Assembly (NCBI GenBank): GCA_964500645.1
Contig: CAZCOH010000044.1
Span: forward strand, 1 to 13,401
Reading direction: 5' to 3'
DNA from: CAYFIW01 sp964500645
Lineage (GTDB): Bacteria > Chloroflexota > Dehalococcoidia > Lucifugimonadales > UBA826
DNA: 13,401 nt
A program made the position numbers and the translations under genes. The notes under the pieces were generated by a model. It was not told where the DNA came from and made no database searches. It saw only the letters and a program-made list of their open reading frames with translations. Shown here one piece after another: positions 7,373-13,401 of the stretch (its first letter is position 1; each line of letters opens with the position of its first letter).

Positions 7373-7996
7373 ATGACGACTCTTGGTTCCACGGGTAAGA
7401 CAGACCCTAGTAAATTTGATGGTAAGAAAAAGTTGTTCCTTGTTCCATTGATACCTATGGCGAGCTTGGTTCTAGAGAAAGACAAGGATTTGTTCGATAG
7501 GCACTGGAATGAAATTACCCAGCAGGTTGATAATCTCGAGGTAGGACTGGGTTCAGTGAGGCATGTCTTTCATGAAATGGTTCATGAAGAAGGTGACAAA
7601 GGCATGGAATTATTGAGATCCGTGTCTCCTGGAAGTGCCATGGTGGTTGATAAATTGGTTAAATCTGGAGCTAATTTAGAGTCTTTGGAGGACCCTGACA
7701 TTTTGATGGAGATGACCGATTGGCAGAGATGTCTATCTATAGGTTTAGTCAGTAAAAAAGTATTTGAACTAGCTTCAGGAAATTTACAGGACTTGTCAGA
7801 GAAAAGGAATTTATCGATATCGGAGGCTGTTTCAAACAAAATTGACGCAGTAAATACGGGGATATTATTTATTTCAGAAGGTCACACTGTTCAATTTCCA
7901 TCTGATATCCAGGTTTTCTATGTTTCTCCCCCTTCATCCAATCAATTAAAAGCTGCCGTAAATGAACTTTTGTCATCGGAACAGAACGGCGAATAG
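7373..7996 (+). CDS. Unrecognised 207-residue protein linked to formate dehydrogenase
   Basis: I do not recognise a named family. The protein is soluble-looking, with no signal peptide or membrane helix, and rich in acidic residues. It has three parts. Residues 19-70 start with a hydrophobic strand (LFLVPLIPMASLVL) and end in a segment with three histidines (His64, His67, His71) followed by EEGDKG. Residues 78-150 are predicted helical and contain a TDWQRCLSIGL segment with the only Cys (Cys120). Residues 163-187 form a compact strand-rich end, GILFISEGH then VQFPSDIQVFYV, followed by Pro-Pro. I have the impression that this tail recurs in proteins of other Chloroflexota, but I cannot verify that. 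It begins 2 bp after fdhA, so it is almost certainly co-translated. It could be an assembly factor, a regulator or an accessory subunit, and it is too long for FdsD. ATG 7343 is an alternative start adding 10 residues. Confidence 0.75.
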   Translation: MTTLGSTGKTDPSKFDGKKKLFLVPLIPMASLVLEKDKDLFDRHWNEITQQVDNLEVGLGSVRHVFHEMVHEEGDKGMELLRSVSPGSAMVVDKLVKSGANLESLEDPDILMEMTDWQRCLSIGLVSKKVFELASGNLQDLSEKRNLSISEAVSNKIDAVNTGILFISEGHTVQFPSDIQVFYVSPPSSNQLKAAVNELLSSEQNGE

Positions 7997-8010
7997 ATCT
8001 AATTTTTTTA

Positions 8011-8015
8011 AGAGG
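8011..8015 (+). promoter_or_regulatory. Shine-Dalgarno site of the IlvD-family gene
   Basis: AGAGG sits 11 nt before ATG 8027 in the 30-bp gap after the unrecognised gene. A run of T precedes it (8003-8009), but no stem lies before that run, so I do not call it a terminator. Confidence 0.4.
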
Positions 8016-8026
8016 CTGAAAAGTAA

Positions 8027-9730
8027 ATGAACAAATCTTCTGCCCCAAATAGAAGTCGAGAATGGTTTGATACACCAGAATTATATGGCTGGCTTCGTAG
8101 AGCCGCTTTCAAAGCAGAGGGCTTTGGAGAGGCATCTTACGAAGGGAAACCAATTATAGGTATATGTAACACTTGGAGCGAACTTACACATTGTAATTCG
8201 CATTTAAGGGATCTTGCTGAATCAGTAAAAATAGGAGTGTGGCAATCTGGAGGATTTCCTATGGAATTTCCTGTCATGTCACTAGGTGAATACAACATGA
8301 AGCCTACAACCATGTTGTATAGAAATCTTCTTAGTATGGATGTCGAGGAATCGATTACGGCAAATCCACTAGATGGGGTTGTTTTACTTGGTGGTTGTGA
8401 CAAAACTACGCCAGCATTACTAATGGGTGCAGCGAGTGCCGACATACCTGCGATTTTAGTGACAGGTGGTCCACAACTCAAAGGAAATTGGAAGGGGGAG
8501 GAACTTGGTTCATGCACCGACTGTCGTAGGTACGAGGTCGAATTAAGGGCGGGGACTATAGATGAAAATGATTGGGCAGAACTACAAAGTTGCATAGTGA
8601 GAAGTAATGGGCATTGCATGACTATGGGCACTGCGTCAACTATGGGAACGATGGGTGAAGCTCTAGGTATGGCATTACCTGGAAATGCGGCTATACCCGC
8701 TGTTGATTCCAGAAGGAAACAATTAGCCGAAGAAGCAGGTCGTCAAATAGTGAAGAATGTAGGTTCCGATCTCATTCCGTCAAAAATAATGGATGAGAAA
8801 GCATTCGATAATGCTATTAAGTGTCTTCATGCAATTGGAGGGTCTACCAACGCAATAATTCATCTTATCGCTATCGCAGGTCGCGTTGGGATAGATCTTT
8901 CTCTGGAAAGATTCGATGAGTTGTCTAAAACGACTCCGTTTTTACTTAATTTGAAGCCTTCAGGGCAATACTTGATGGAGGATTTTTACTACGCTGGTGG
9001 AGTACCTGCTTTAATGGGACGTATAGAAAGCCTTTTGGACAGGGATAATATTACTGTGACAGGGAATACCCTCGGTGAAAACATCTCAGGTCATATGGTT
9101 CACAATGACGATATTATAAGATCGATGAATGACCCTCTAGATCCTGAGGGAGGCCTCGCGGTTCTATACGGAAATATAGCACCAACGGGTGCCATAATAA
9201 AACCTACAGCAGCTTCACCGGATCTCATGGTTCACAAAGGAAAAGCAATTGTTTTTGAAGATCACGATGATTTGGGAAGGCGTATAGATGACCCAAATTT
9301 GTCAGTTTCTCCAGATGACATACTTGTGATGAAGAATAGTGGTCCAATTGGTGGTCCTGGTATACCTGAATGGGGCTTTTTACCAATTCCTAAAAAGATT
9401 TTAGCTACGGGTGTTAGAGATATGGTTCGGCTTAGCGATGCCAGGATGAGTGGTACGGCGTTCGGGACTGTTGTCGTTCACGTTAGCCCTGAGTCTGCTG
9501 GTGGTGGTCCACTTTCAGCGATTAGGGATGGAGATATGGTTGAGATAGATGTACCTAACAGAAAACTTAACCTACTTGTTAGTGATGAAGAATTGGCTGC
9601 TAGATTATCCTCGAATACCAACGATGTACGAGAGTTTAAGAGAGGATATAAATGGTTGCATGCCCAACATATTCTCCAGGCGGACCAGGGAGGTGATTTT
9701 GATTTTTTAAGGTCAGAAATTCGTCAATAG
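8027..9730 (+). CDS. IlvD/Edd-family dehydratase, sugar-acid dehydratase type
   Basis: 567 residues, full length for the family. These enzymes dehydrate 2,3-dihydroxy acids to 2-keto-3-deoxy acids with a [2Fe-2S] cluster and Mg2+. By alignment from memory with Rhizobium L-arabonate dehydratase, the cluster ligands are Cys56, Cys124 and Cys197, the Mg ligands are Glu88 and Asp125 with Lys126 (carbamylated in the family), and the catalytic base is Ser475 in ARMSGTAFG. Motifs GICNTWSELTHCN (45-57), GGCDKTTPA (122-130) and HCMTMGTAST (196-205) are intact. The N-terminus with RSREWFD and the NTWSEL motif are typical of arabonate/xylonate/gluconate-type dehydratases rather than the branched-chain amino acid enzyme IlvD, and no ilv gene adjoins it. 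An extra CxxC (Cys163, Cys166) stands where Gly and a hydrophobic residue are usual. The exact sugar acid cannot be read. It may be co-transcribed with the upstream redox operon (30-bp gap). Confidence 0.88.
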   Translation: MNKSSAPNRSREWFDTPELYGWLRRAAFKAEGFGEASYEGKPIIGICNTWSELTHCNSHLRDLAESVKIGVWQSGGFPMEFPVMSLGEYNMKPTTMLYRNLLSMDVEESITANPLDGVVLLGGCDKTTPALLMGAASADIPAILVTGGPQLKGNWKGEELGSCTDCRRYEVELRAGTIDENDWAELQSCIVRSNGHCMTMGTASTMGTMGEALGMALPGNAAIPAVDSRRKQLAEEAGRQIVKNVGSDLIPSKIMDEKAFDNAIKCLHAIGGSTNAIIHLIAIAGRVGIDLSLERFDELSKTTPFLLNLKPSGQYLMEDFYYAGGVPALMGRIESLLDRDNITVTGNTLGENISGHMVHNDDIIRSMNDPLDPEGGLAVLYGNIAPTGAIIKPTAASPDLMVHKGKAIVFEDHDDLGRRIDDPNLSVSPDDILVMKNSGPIGGPGIPEWGFLPIPKKILATGVRDMVRLSDARMSGTAFGTVVVHVSPESAGGGPLSAIRDGDMVEIDVPNRKLNLLVSDEELAARLSSNTNDVREFKRGYKWLHAQHILQADQGGDFDFLRSEIRQ

Positions 9731-9772
9731 TTCGAATGGCAATAAAAATATCAACATGTATATGAAAAGCGA

Positions 9773-10411
9773 CTAAATTTTTTCGAGCCATTCTTTTAAG
9801 TCTTTAATAGTTTCTTGTCTTATTTCATGTGCCATATCGTATTCTTTATATGAAACAATACACCCCGATTTTTCAAGTATTCTTCTTGATTTTCTACCCT
9901 CTTCTACGGAGATAACTTGGTCATTAATTCCGTGGGATATAAATACAGGCGCTTGGTTCGTTATCTGCAGATCATTCTCTAGTAGCCTTGAGCTCATAGA
10001 TATGACACCTTTGAAATTGATTTTTTGAGTAAGGCCCATATGTGTAGCGACCATTCCACCCTGTGAAAATCCACCTATTAACATCTCAGAATAGAGAATT
10101 TCATGTTTTTGCGTGATGATATCCAAAGTACTTTTAATAAGGTTTACGGAGTTTGTAATGCTTTCTAAATTTCTTTCATCAGTGTCGAACCAAGAGTAAG
10201 ATCCAGGTATATATCCGAACGACAATTCAATTGGTGCATTAAGACAAAAATAATGGTTATGACCTCCTATCATAGGCGCTAATCCAGCAAGGTCACCCAT
10301 ATGACTTCCGTATCCGTGCAGTAACACAAGGGCTCGCTTGTTAGAAATTTCTTCACTATTTTTTGGGATTATTGATGTATATGCGAGTGTTTTTCCAGCA
10401 GTAGTTTCCAA
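9773..10411 (-). CDS. Phospholipase/carboxylesterase-family alpha/beta hydrolase
   Basis: 212 residues, the usual size of small bacterial carboxylesterases of the YpfH/EstB type (abhydrolase_2 family). The oxyanion region LHGYGSHMGDLAGLAP is at 31-46. The nucleophile elbow GFSQG places Ser116, and the rest of the triad is Asp164 (HGINDQ) and His195 (MAHEI). SYSWFD (71-76) is a family signature. No signal peptide is present, so it is cytoplasmic. The likely activity is hydrolysis of short-chain carboxylic esters; the natural substrate is unknown. The start is TTG at 10411, supported by AGGGGAAG 6 nt upstream. It is convergent with the dehydratase gene (42-bp gap) and divergent from tsaE (46-bp gap), so it appears to be a single-gene unit. 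Confidence 0.87.
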   Translation of the reverse strand: METTAGKTLAYTSIIPKNSEEISNKRALVLLHGYGSHMGDLAGLAPMIGGHNHYFCLNAPIELSFGYIPGSYSWFDTDERNLESITNSVNLIKSTLDIITQKHEILYSEMLIGGFSQGGMVATHMGLTQKINFKGVISMSSRLLENDLQITNQAPVFISHGINDQVISVEEGRKSRRILEKSGCIVSYKEYDMAHEIRQETIKDLKEWLEKI

Positions 10412-10417
10412 AACTGT

Positions 10418-10425
10418 CTTCCCCT
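10418..10425 (-). promoter_or_regulatory. Shine-Dalgarno site deciding the TTG start of the esterase
   Basis: On the minus strand AGGGGAAG ends 6 nt before TTG at 10411. It is among the strongest ribosome binding sites in the window and supports the non-ATG start. Confidence 0.6.
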
Positions 10426-10441
10426 ATGCGATGATGCAGTT

Positions 10442-10450
10442 CATAATAAT
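10442..10450 (+). promoter_or_regulatory. Possible -10 element for tsaE, near-leaderless
   Basis: Two overlapping hexamers, CATAAT (10442-10447) and AATAAT (10445-10450), each match TATAAT at 5 of 6 positions. They end 10 and 7 nt before the tsaE ATG at 10458, so transcription would begin at or just before the start codon. I see no convincing -35. The AT-rich stretch could also serve the divergent esterase gene (TATTAT on the minus strand). Confidence 0.3.
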
Positions 10451-10457
10451 TGTGTAA

Positions 10458-10949
10458 ATGAATCAATCCGAAAATACTTTTAGTTTAATCAGTGAAAGTC
10501 CCATAGATACTATCCGAATTGGGGAGATTTTGGGACAACTACTAGATAAAGGCGACGTTGTACTGCTGTCAGGGGATCTTGGCGCCGGTAAAACATGTCT
10601 TACACAAGGAATCGTTAAAGGACTTGATTCTAAGGATATTGCGAGGAGTCCGACATTCGTAATTGTTGCTGAATACGCCGGACGATTTCCAATTTATCAT
10701 ATGGATTTATATAGACTTGACCAGATGCAAGGGGTGGATGATTTATATCTTGACGAGTATTTATATGGGGATGGGGTATGCCTTATTGAATGGCCCCCCA
10801 AAGATGATTCAATCCTACCAGTAAGAAGCTTGTTGATTGAAATAGATAAAGTAGATGAAGAGACCAGGGGATTTAAGTTCATTTCAAGACACGAATCTCT
10901 TACGGAATTGCTCCGCAACTTTGAAAGAAACTGGATTAAGGAGTCCTGA
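10458..10949 (+). CDS. tsaE: tRNA t6A biosynthesis ATPase TsaE
   Basis: 163 residues, the usual size. TsaE is the P-loop ATPase that works with TsaB and TsaD to add threonylcarbamoyl to A37 of ANN-decoding tRNAs. Visible motifs are the Walker A loop GDLGAGKT at 39-46, SPTF at 64-67, YHMDLYRL at 80-87 and the LIEW motif at 109-112, all characteristic of the family. No Shine-Dalgarno site precedes the ATG, whereas AT-rich -10-like sequence lies within 10 nt, which suggests a leaderless mRNA. tsaB follows after 8 bp, making a functional pair. tsaD is not in the window. Confidence 0.95.
   Translation: MNQSENTFSLISESPIDTIRIGEILGQLLDKGDVVLLSGDLGAGKTCLTQGIVKGLDSKDIARSPTFVIVAEYAGRFPIYHMDLYRLDQMQGVDDLYLDEYLYGDGVCLIEWPPKDDSILPVRSLLIEIDKVDEETRGFKFISRHESLTELLRNFERNWIKES
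10938..10943 (+). promoter_or_regulatory. Shine-Dalgarno-like site of tsaB
   Basis: AAGGAG within the last codons of tsaE lies 14 nt before GTG 10958. The spacing is longer than usual, but no better in-frame start codon lies closer, and the GTG begins the conserved IDTST strand. Confidence 0.45.
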
Positions 10950-10957
10950 ACTATATC

Positions 10958-11635
10958 GTGGAACTGATAATAGATACGTCCACAAAATATGCGACTTTGG
11001 CTATATCGAATCAAGGGGAACTTGTAAGTGAATTGTCATGGGAGTCGAATCGGAATCACTCTGTTGAGTTGTTACCCGCCCTCTGGGAACTTTTAAATTT
11101 AAGAGGATATTCAAAAAATGTTTTTGAGGCTGTCGTTGTTGCTACTGGGCCAGGTTCATTTAGTTCTGTGCGAGTAGGTATGAGTACAGCGAAATCGTTC
11201 GCCGCTGGGGCAGACTTACCTATAGTTGGCATCCCTACTATTTTGGCTGAAACAATTCCTTACAGTGGCTTAGGAAGTAGAGTTATGGGACTTATACCTG
11301 CTGGGGGTAGACGAGTGTATAGCGGGATTTTGGAGGATGGTCGAGATAGTATAGAGCTATACGAGCTGATAGATACGGAAAAAAGTTTTGTTAATGCTGG
11401 TCAAGAGACAATAGTTTGTGGTGAAGCGGTGCACAAGCTTGTATCTGCTGGGATCTTAAAAAAAGACAACTTGGTAATTGATATTCCGCCACCGACACGG
11501 AGAGCCTCGGTGATGGCTAGATATGGGCTATCTAAAATTCAAAGTGGAAACGTAGATGATCCAGCCTTGTTGGAACCAGTGTATGTAAGAAGCGCACAAA
11601 TTGAATCGGCTGAGAGAAATAGAAAGAAGATTTAA
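10958..11635 (+). CDS. tsaB: tRNA t6A biosynthesis scaffold protein TsaB
   Basis: 225 residues with an ASKHA-type fold, matching TsaB (YeaZ). TsaB dimerises with TsaD and is required, with TsaE, for t6A37 formation. The first strand IIDTSTKYATLAI (4-16), the NHSVELLP segment (33-40) and the signature ATGPGSFSSVRVGMSTAKS (62-80) are all present. The start is GTG at 10958, directly before the first strand. The C-terminal half (after about 120) is less conserved, as usual for this family. It lies 8 bp after tsaE and 18 bp before ndk, most likely in one transcript. Confidence 0.94.
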   Translation: MELIIDTSTKYATLAISNQGELVSELSWESNRNHSVELLPALWELLNLRGYSKNVFEAVVVATGPGSFSSVRVGMSTAKSFAAGADLPIVGIPTILAETIPYSGLGSRVMGLIPAGGRRVYSGILEDGRDSIELYELIDTEKSFVNAGQETIVCGEAVHKLVSAGILKKDNLVIDIPPPTRRASVMARYGLSKIQSGNVDDPALLEPVYVRSAQIESAERNRKKI

Positions 11636-11640
11636 GACAT

Positions 11641-11646
11641 AGGAGA
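11641..11646 (+). promoter_or_regulatory. Shine-Dalgarno site deciding the TTG start of ndk
   Basis: AGGAGA lies 7 nt before TTG 11654, good spacing for a non-ATG start. Confidence 0.65.
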
Positions 11647-11653
11647 AAAACAA

Positions 11654-12103
11654 TTGCAAAAAACACTTTTATTGGTCAAACCTGATGGAGTTCAAAGGGG
11701 ACTGGTCGGCCAGATCGTTTCTCGTATTGAACAAAAAGGCTTAAAGCTAGTAGGGCTTAAGTTAATGAAGGTTAGTCAAGAACTTGCAAATCAGCATTAT
11801 GGTGAGCACGTTGGTAAACCATTTTTTAATGATCTTGTCGATTTCATAACATCCTCTCCTATCGTTGCTATGGCTGTTGAAGGTGAGAATGTTGTACAGG
11901 TTATGCGGGCTATCATGGGTACAACAAATCCACAGGAAGCTTCGCCAGGTACAATCAGGGGAGATTTTGGGATGACTATCGGAATGAACTTGATCCATGG
12001 GTCAGATTCTGCCGAGTCTGCGGAAAGAGAACTTTCCTTGTTTTTCAATTCAGAGGAGATATTGGACTATCAACGCGAGGTTGATAAGTGGGTTATTGAA
12101 TAA
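11654..12103 (+). CDS. ndk: Nucleoside diphosphate kinase
   Basis: 149 residues, typical for bacterial Ndk, which transfers the gamma phosphate from NTPs to NDPs through a phosphohistidine. The N-terminal LLLVKPDGVQRGLVG (5-19) contains Lys9. NPQEASPGTIRGDFG (92-106) carries the nucleotide-binding residues, and NLIHGSDS (112-119) holds the catalytic His115. All key residues are intact. The start is TTG, supported by AGGAGA 7 nt upstream; the protein begins directly with the family's first strand, so nothing is missing. It follows tsaB by 18 bp. Its 3' end overlaps the convergent rsfS by 11 bp (12093-12103), leaving no room for an intergenic terminator. Confidence 0.96.
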   Translation: MQKTLLLVKPDGVQRGLVGQIVSRIEQKGLKLVGLKLMKVSQELANQHYGEHVGKPFFNDLVDFITSSPIVAMAVEGENVVQVMRAIMGTTNPQEASPGTIRGDFGMTIGMNLIHGSDSAESAERELSLFFNSEEILDYQREVDKWVIE

Positions 12104-12461
12104 AACGTGCAGTTTTAGCTTCAGGCCAAGCATCTTCTAAGGAATAGTATTCCCTGTGTTCTCGTGCGAAAAGGTGAATAACTAGGTCACCGTAATCAAG
12201 GAGATACCAGCCACTATTCTGATCCCCTTCCCTATGATGCAAGGTCAGGCCGAGATTTTTTAAATGCGACTCTATATCTTCTGATATAGCTCTCATATGT
12301 CTTGGTGAGTTCGCAGTCATAAGGATGAAATAATCTGCGAAAGCGCAACTTTCCGACACGTCCATCATTATTATGTCTTCCGCCTGAAATTCCGATCCCG
12401 AATCCAGTGCAAGCTCAATTGCCGTCTGTACTTTATTTTTATACGTAGTTTGTGTGTCCAT
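12093..12461 (-). CDS. rsfS: Ribosomal silencing factor RsfS
   Basis: 122 residues, the usual size for RsfS (YbeB/Iojap family). RsfS binds ribosomal protein uL14 and blocks subunit joining in starvation. Recognised segments are FADYFILMTANSPRHMRAI (41-59) and HREGDQNSGWYLLDYGDLVIHLF, read across 76-98, with EHREYYSLEDAW (101-112) at the end. These are the conserved blocks of the family. The ATG at 12461 has no Shine-Dalgarno site but has TATAAT 8 nt upstream, so the mRNA is probably leaderless. The usual partners (nadD, the YqeK phosphatase) are not adjacent. It converges with ndk with an 11-bp overlap and diverges from mnmA across 68 bp. Confidence 0.94.
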   Translation of the reverse strand: MDTQTTYKNKVQTAIELALDSGSEFQAEDIIMMDVSESCAFADYFILMTANSPRHMRAISEDIESHLKNLGLTLHHREGDQNSGWYLLDYGDLVIHLFAREHREYYSLEDAWPEAKTARFIQ

Positions 12462-12469
12462 ACGAAACT

Positions 12470-12475
12470 ATTATA
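12470..12475 (-). promoter_or_regulatory. -10 box of rsfS, likely leaderless promoter
   Basis: A perfect TATAAT on the minus strand ends 8 nt before the rsfS ATG (12461). The expected transcription start falls at or next to the start codon. I see no good -35 (best candidate ATACCG at 12493-12498, weak). The rest of this 68-bp region serves mnmA and shows no strong promoter; TAGCCT at 12518-12523 (TAnnnT form) is a weak candidate. Confidence 0.5.
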
Positions 12476-12529
12476 GGCGCTTCTAAAATATTCGGTATAT
12501 TTTAAGCATTATTGTGCTAGCCTTTATGC

Positions 12530-13401
12530 ATGCAAAAACAAAAAGTGATAGTTGCGATGAGCGGAGGCGTTGACTCCTCTGTTGCGGCCTTGATTTTGAA
12601 AGAACAAGGCTATGACGTTGTTGGTATGACGTTGCGTCTTTGGTCCTCTAACTACGATCATGAAACATTGGAAAACAATAGATGTTGTTCCGTAGAAGAT
12701 GTGGACGATGCTAGAAATGTCTGCAGTATATTGGGAATACCTCACTACTTCGTAAATTTTGAAAAAGAATTTCAAGAACACGTAGTTGGATATTTTATTA
12801 AAGAATATGACTCCGGACGAACACCTCATCCTTGTCTTGCATGTAATGACAAAATCAAGTTTGATTTTTTGCTCAGAAGAGCTATGTTTCTAGACGCGGA
12901 CTTCGTAGCCACAGGTCACTACGCTAGGCTTGATTGTTTCAACGACAAAATAAGTTTGTTGAAGGGTACGGATCATTCCAAAGATCAATCATACGTTTTA
13001 TATACGTTGAGTCAAAAAGAACTTTCTAAATTAAAATTCCCTGTCGGGGATTTTACCAAATCCGAAATAAGACAAATGGCACTCGATGCGAATCTTCCTG
13101 TGGCCAACAAGCCTGATAGTCAGGAAATCTGCTTTATCCCGAGTGGGAACTACAGAGAATTTTTACAGGAACGTATAACAGCCAAGCCTGGAGAATTTGT
13201 AAATACCACTGGTGAATATCTGGGTGAACACCCAGGCATTCAATTTTTCACAATAGGACAGCGAAGGCGACTAGGCCTGCCATCAAAAGATGGCGAACCT
13301 ATGTTTGTCTTAGATATAGATGAAGAATCACGGAAAATCACTCTGGGTAAAGAAGAGGAGCTCTATCAAAGAGAATTTACCTGCAAAGGGATTACATTCA
13401 C
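12530..13401 (+). CDS. mnmA: tRNA-specific 2-thiouridylase MnmA (3'-truncated)
   Basis: The frame is open from ATG 12530 to the end of the window, giving 290 residues; about 60-80 C-terminal residues are missing. MnmA adenylates and thiolates U34 of Lys, Glu and Gln tRNAs. The PP-loop SGGVDSS is at 11-17. PCLACN (101-106) contains Cys102 and Cys105, and SQEICF (198-203) contains Cys201; in E. coli Cys102 and Cys199 are the catalytic pair. ATGHYAR (127-133), DQSYVLY (152-158) and TIGQRRRLG (241-249) are family motifs. Cys52-Cys53 followed by SVEDVDDAR is a variant found in part of the family. No Shine-Dalgarno site precedes the start. Another ATG at 12526 is in a different frame. It is divergent from rsfS. 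Confidence 0.95.
   Translation, partial: MQKQKVIVAMSGGVDSSVAALILKEQGYDVVGMTLRLWSSNYDHETLENNRCCSVEDVDDARNVCSILGIPHYFVNFEKEFQEHVVGYFIKEYDSGRTPHPCLACNDKIKFDFLLRRAMFLDADFVATGHYARLDCFNDKISLLKGTDHSKDQSYVLYTLSQKELSKLKFPVGDFTKSEIRQMALDANLPVANKPDSQEICFIPSGNYREFLQERITAKPGEFVNTTGEYLGEHPGIQFFTIGQRRRLGLPSKDGEPMFVLDIDEESRKITLGKEEELYQREFTCKGITF

Noticed and set aside
8001..8010. T-run after the unrecognised gene as an intrinsic terminator
   Set aside because: The T-run has no stable stem before it, so the dehydratase may still be co-transcribed.
8137..8631. A 164-codon minus-strand open frame
   Set aside because: It is antisense to the conserved dehydratase core (cluster and Mg motifs) and has no recognisable protein features.
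8027..9730. Branched-chain amino acid dihydroxy-acid dehydratase (ilvD proper)
   Set aside because: The N-terminal RSREWFD and the GICNTWSEL motif fit the sugar-acid dehydratase branch better, and no ilv or leu genes are nearby. Overlapping activity cannot be excluded.
9731..9772. Possible bidirectional terminator between the dehydratase and esterase genes
   Set aside because: I find no GC-rich stem followed by a T run on either strand. CAT-GTAT-ATG is too short and weak to count as a hairpin.
12526..12529. ATG at 12526 as the mnmA start
   Set aside because: It is in a different frame. The frame with the PP-loop SGGVDSS begins at ATG 12530.
1..13401. CRISPR arrays, IS elements, attachment sites, tRNA or rRNA genes, riboswitches
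   Set aside because: I found no spaced direct repeats, transposase-like genes, RNA-gene signatures or long leader regions. The longest non-coding gap is 68 bp.

Overview
The window looks like a piece of an AT-rich (about 40% GC by eye) bacterial chromosome. No phage, IS, CRISPR or plasmid functions are visible. Gene content and the style of several proteins (a sugar-acid type IlvD, a tungsten AOR of the MoaD-linked type, tsaE-tsaB-ndk followed by rsfS and mnmA) suggest a Chloroflexota bacterium, possibly a marine SAR202-like lineage. That placement is an inference from remembered family resemblance, not a measurement. Coding density is very high: no stretch of 300 bases lacks a gene, and the longest gap is 68 bp.

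Region 1 (1-7996, all + strand) is a tightly packed metal-pterin redox operon: a 5'-truncated mobA, a small MoaD/ThiS-like protein, a tungsten-type aldehyde:ferredoxin oxidoreductase (AOR), then a three-subunit NAD-linked formate dehydrogenase in the order NuoE-like (FdsG), NuoF-like (FdsB), and a molybdopterin catalytic subunit with a NuoG-like N-terminus (FdsA), then a 207-residue protein I do not recognise. Neighbouring genes overlap or lie 0-15 bp apart, and several Shine-Dalgarno sites sit inside the preceding gene, so translational coupling is likely. MoaD would act in molybdopterin synthesis, and MobA would convert it to the dinucleotide form needed by the formate dehydrogenase. AOR uses the non-nucleotide pterin, so the operon supplies both enzymes. 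AOR has no ferredoxin or FAD subunit beside it, which raises the possibility that it shares the NuoE/NuoF NADH module or uses a general ferredoxin.

Region 2 (8027-9730, +) is an IlvD/Edd-family dehydratase of the sugar-acid (arabonate/xylonate) type, 30 bp downstream and possibly co-transcribed. Sugar-acid breakdown can yield aldehydes, a conceivable but unproven link to AOR. Facing it on the minus strand is a phospholipase/carboxylesterase-family serine hydrolase (9773-10411).

Region 3 (10458-13401) is housekeeping: tsaE and tsaB (tRNA t6A modification), ndk, convergent and overlapping rsfS (minus), and divergent 3'-truncated mnmA. The first genes of these short units (tsaE, rsfS, mnmA) lack Shine-Dalgarno sites. 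rsfS has a perfect TATAAT 8 nt before its ATG, so leaderless transcripts are likely there.
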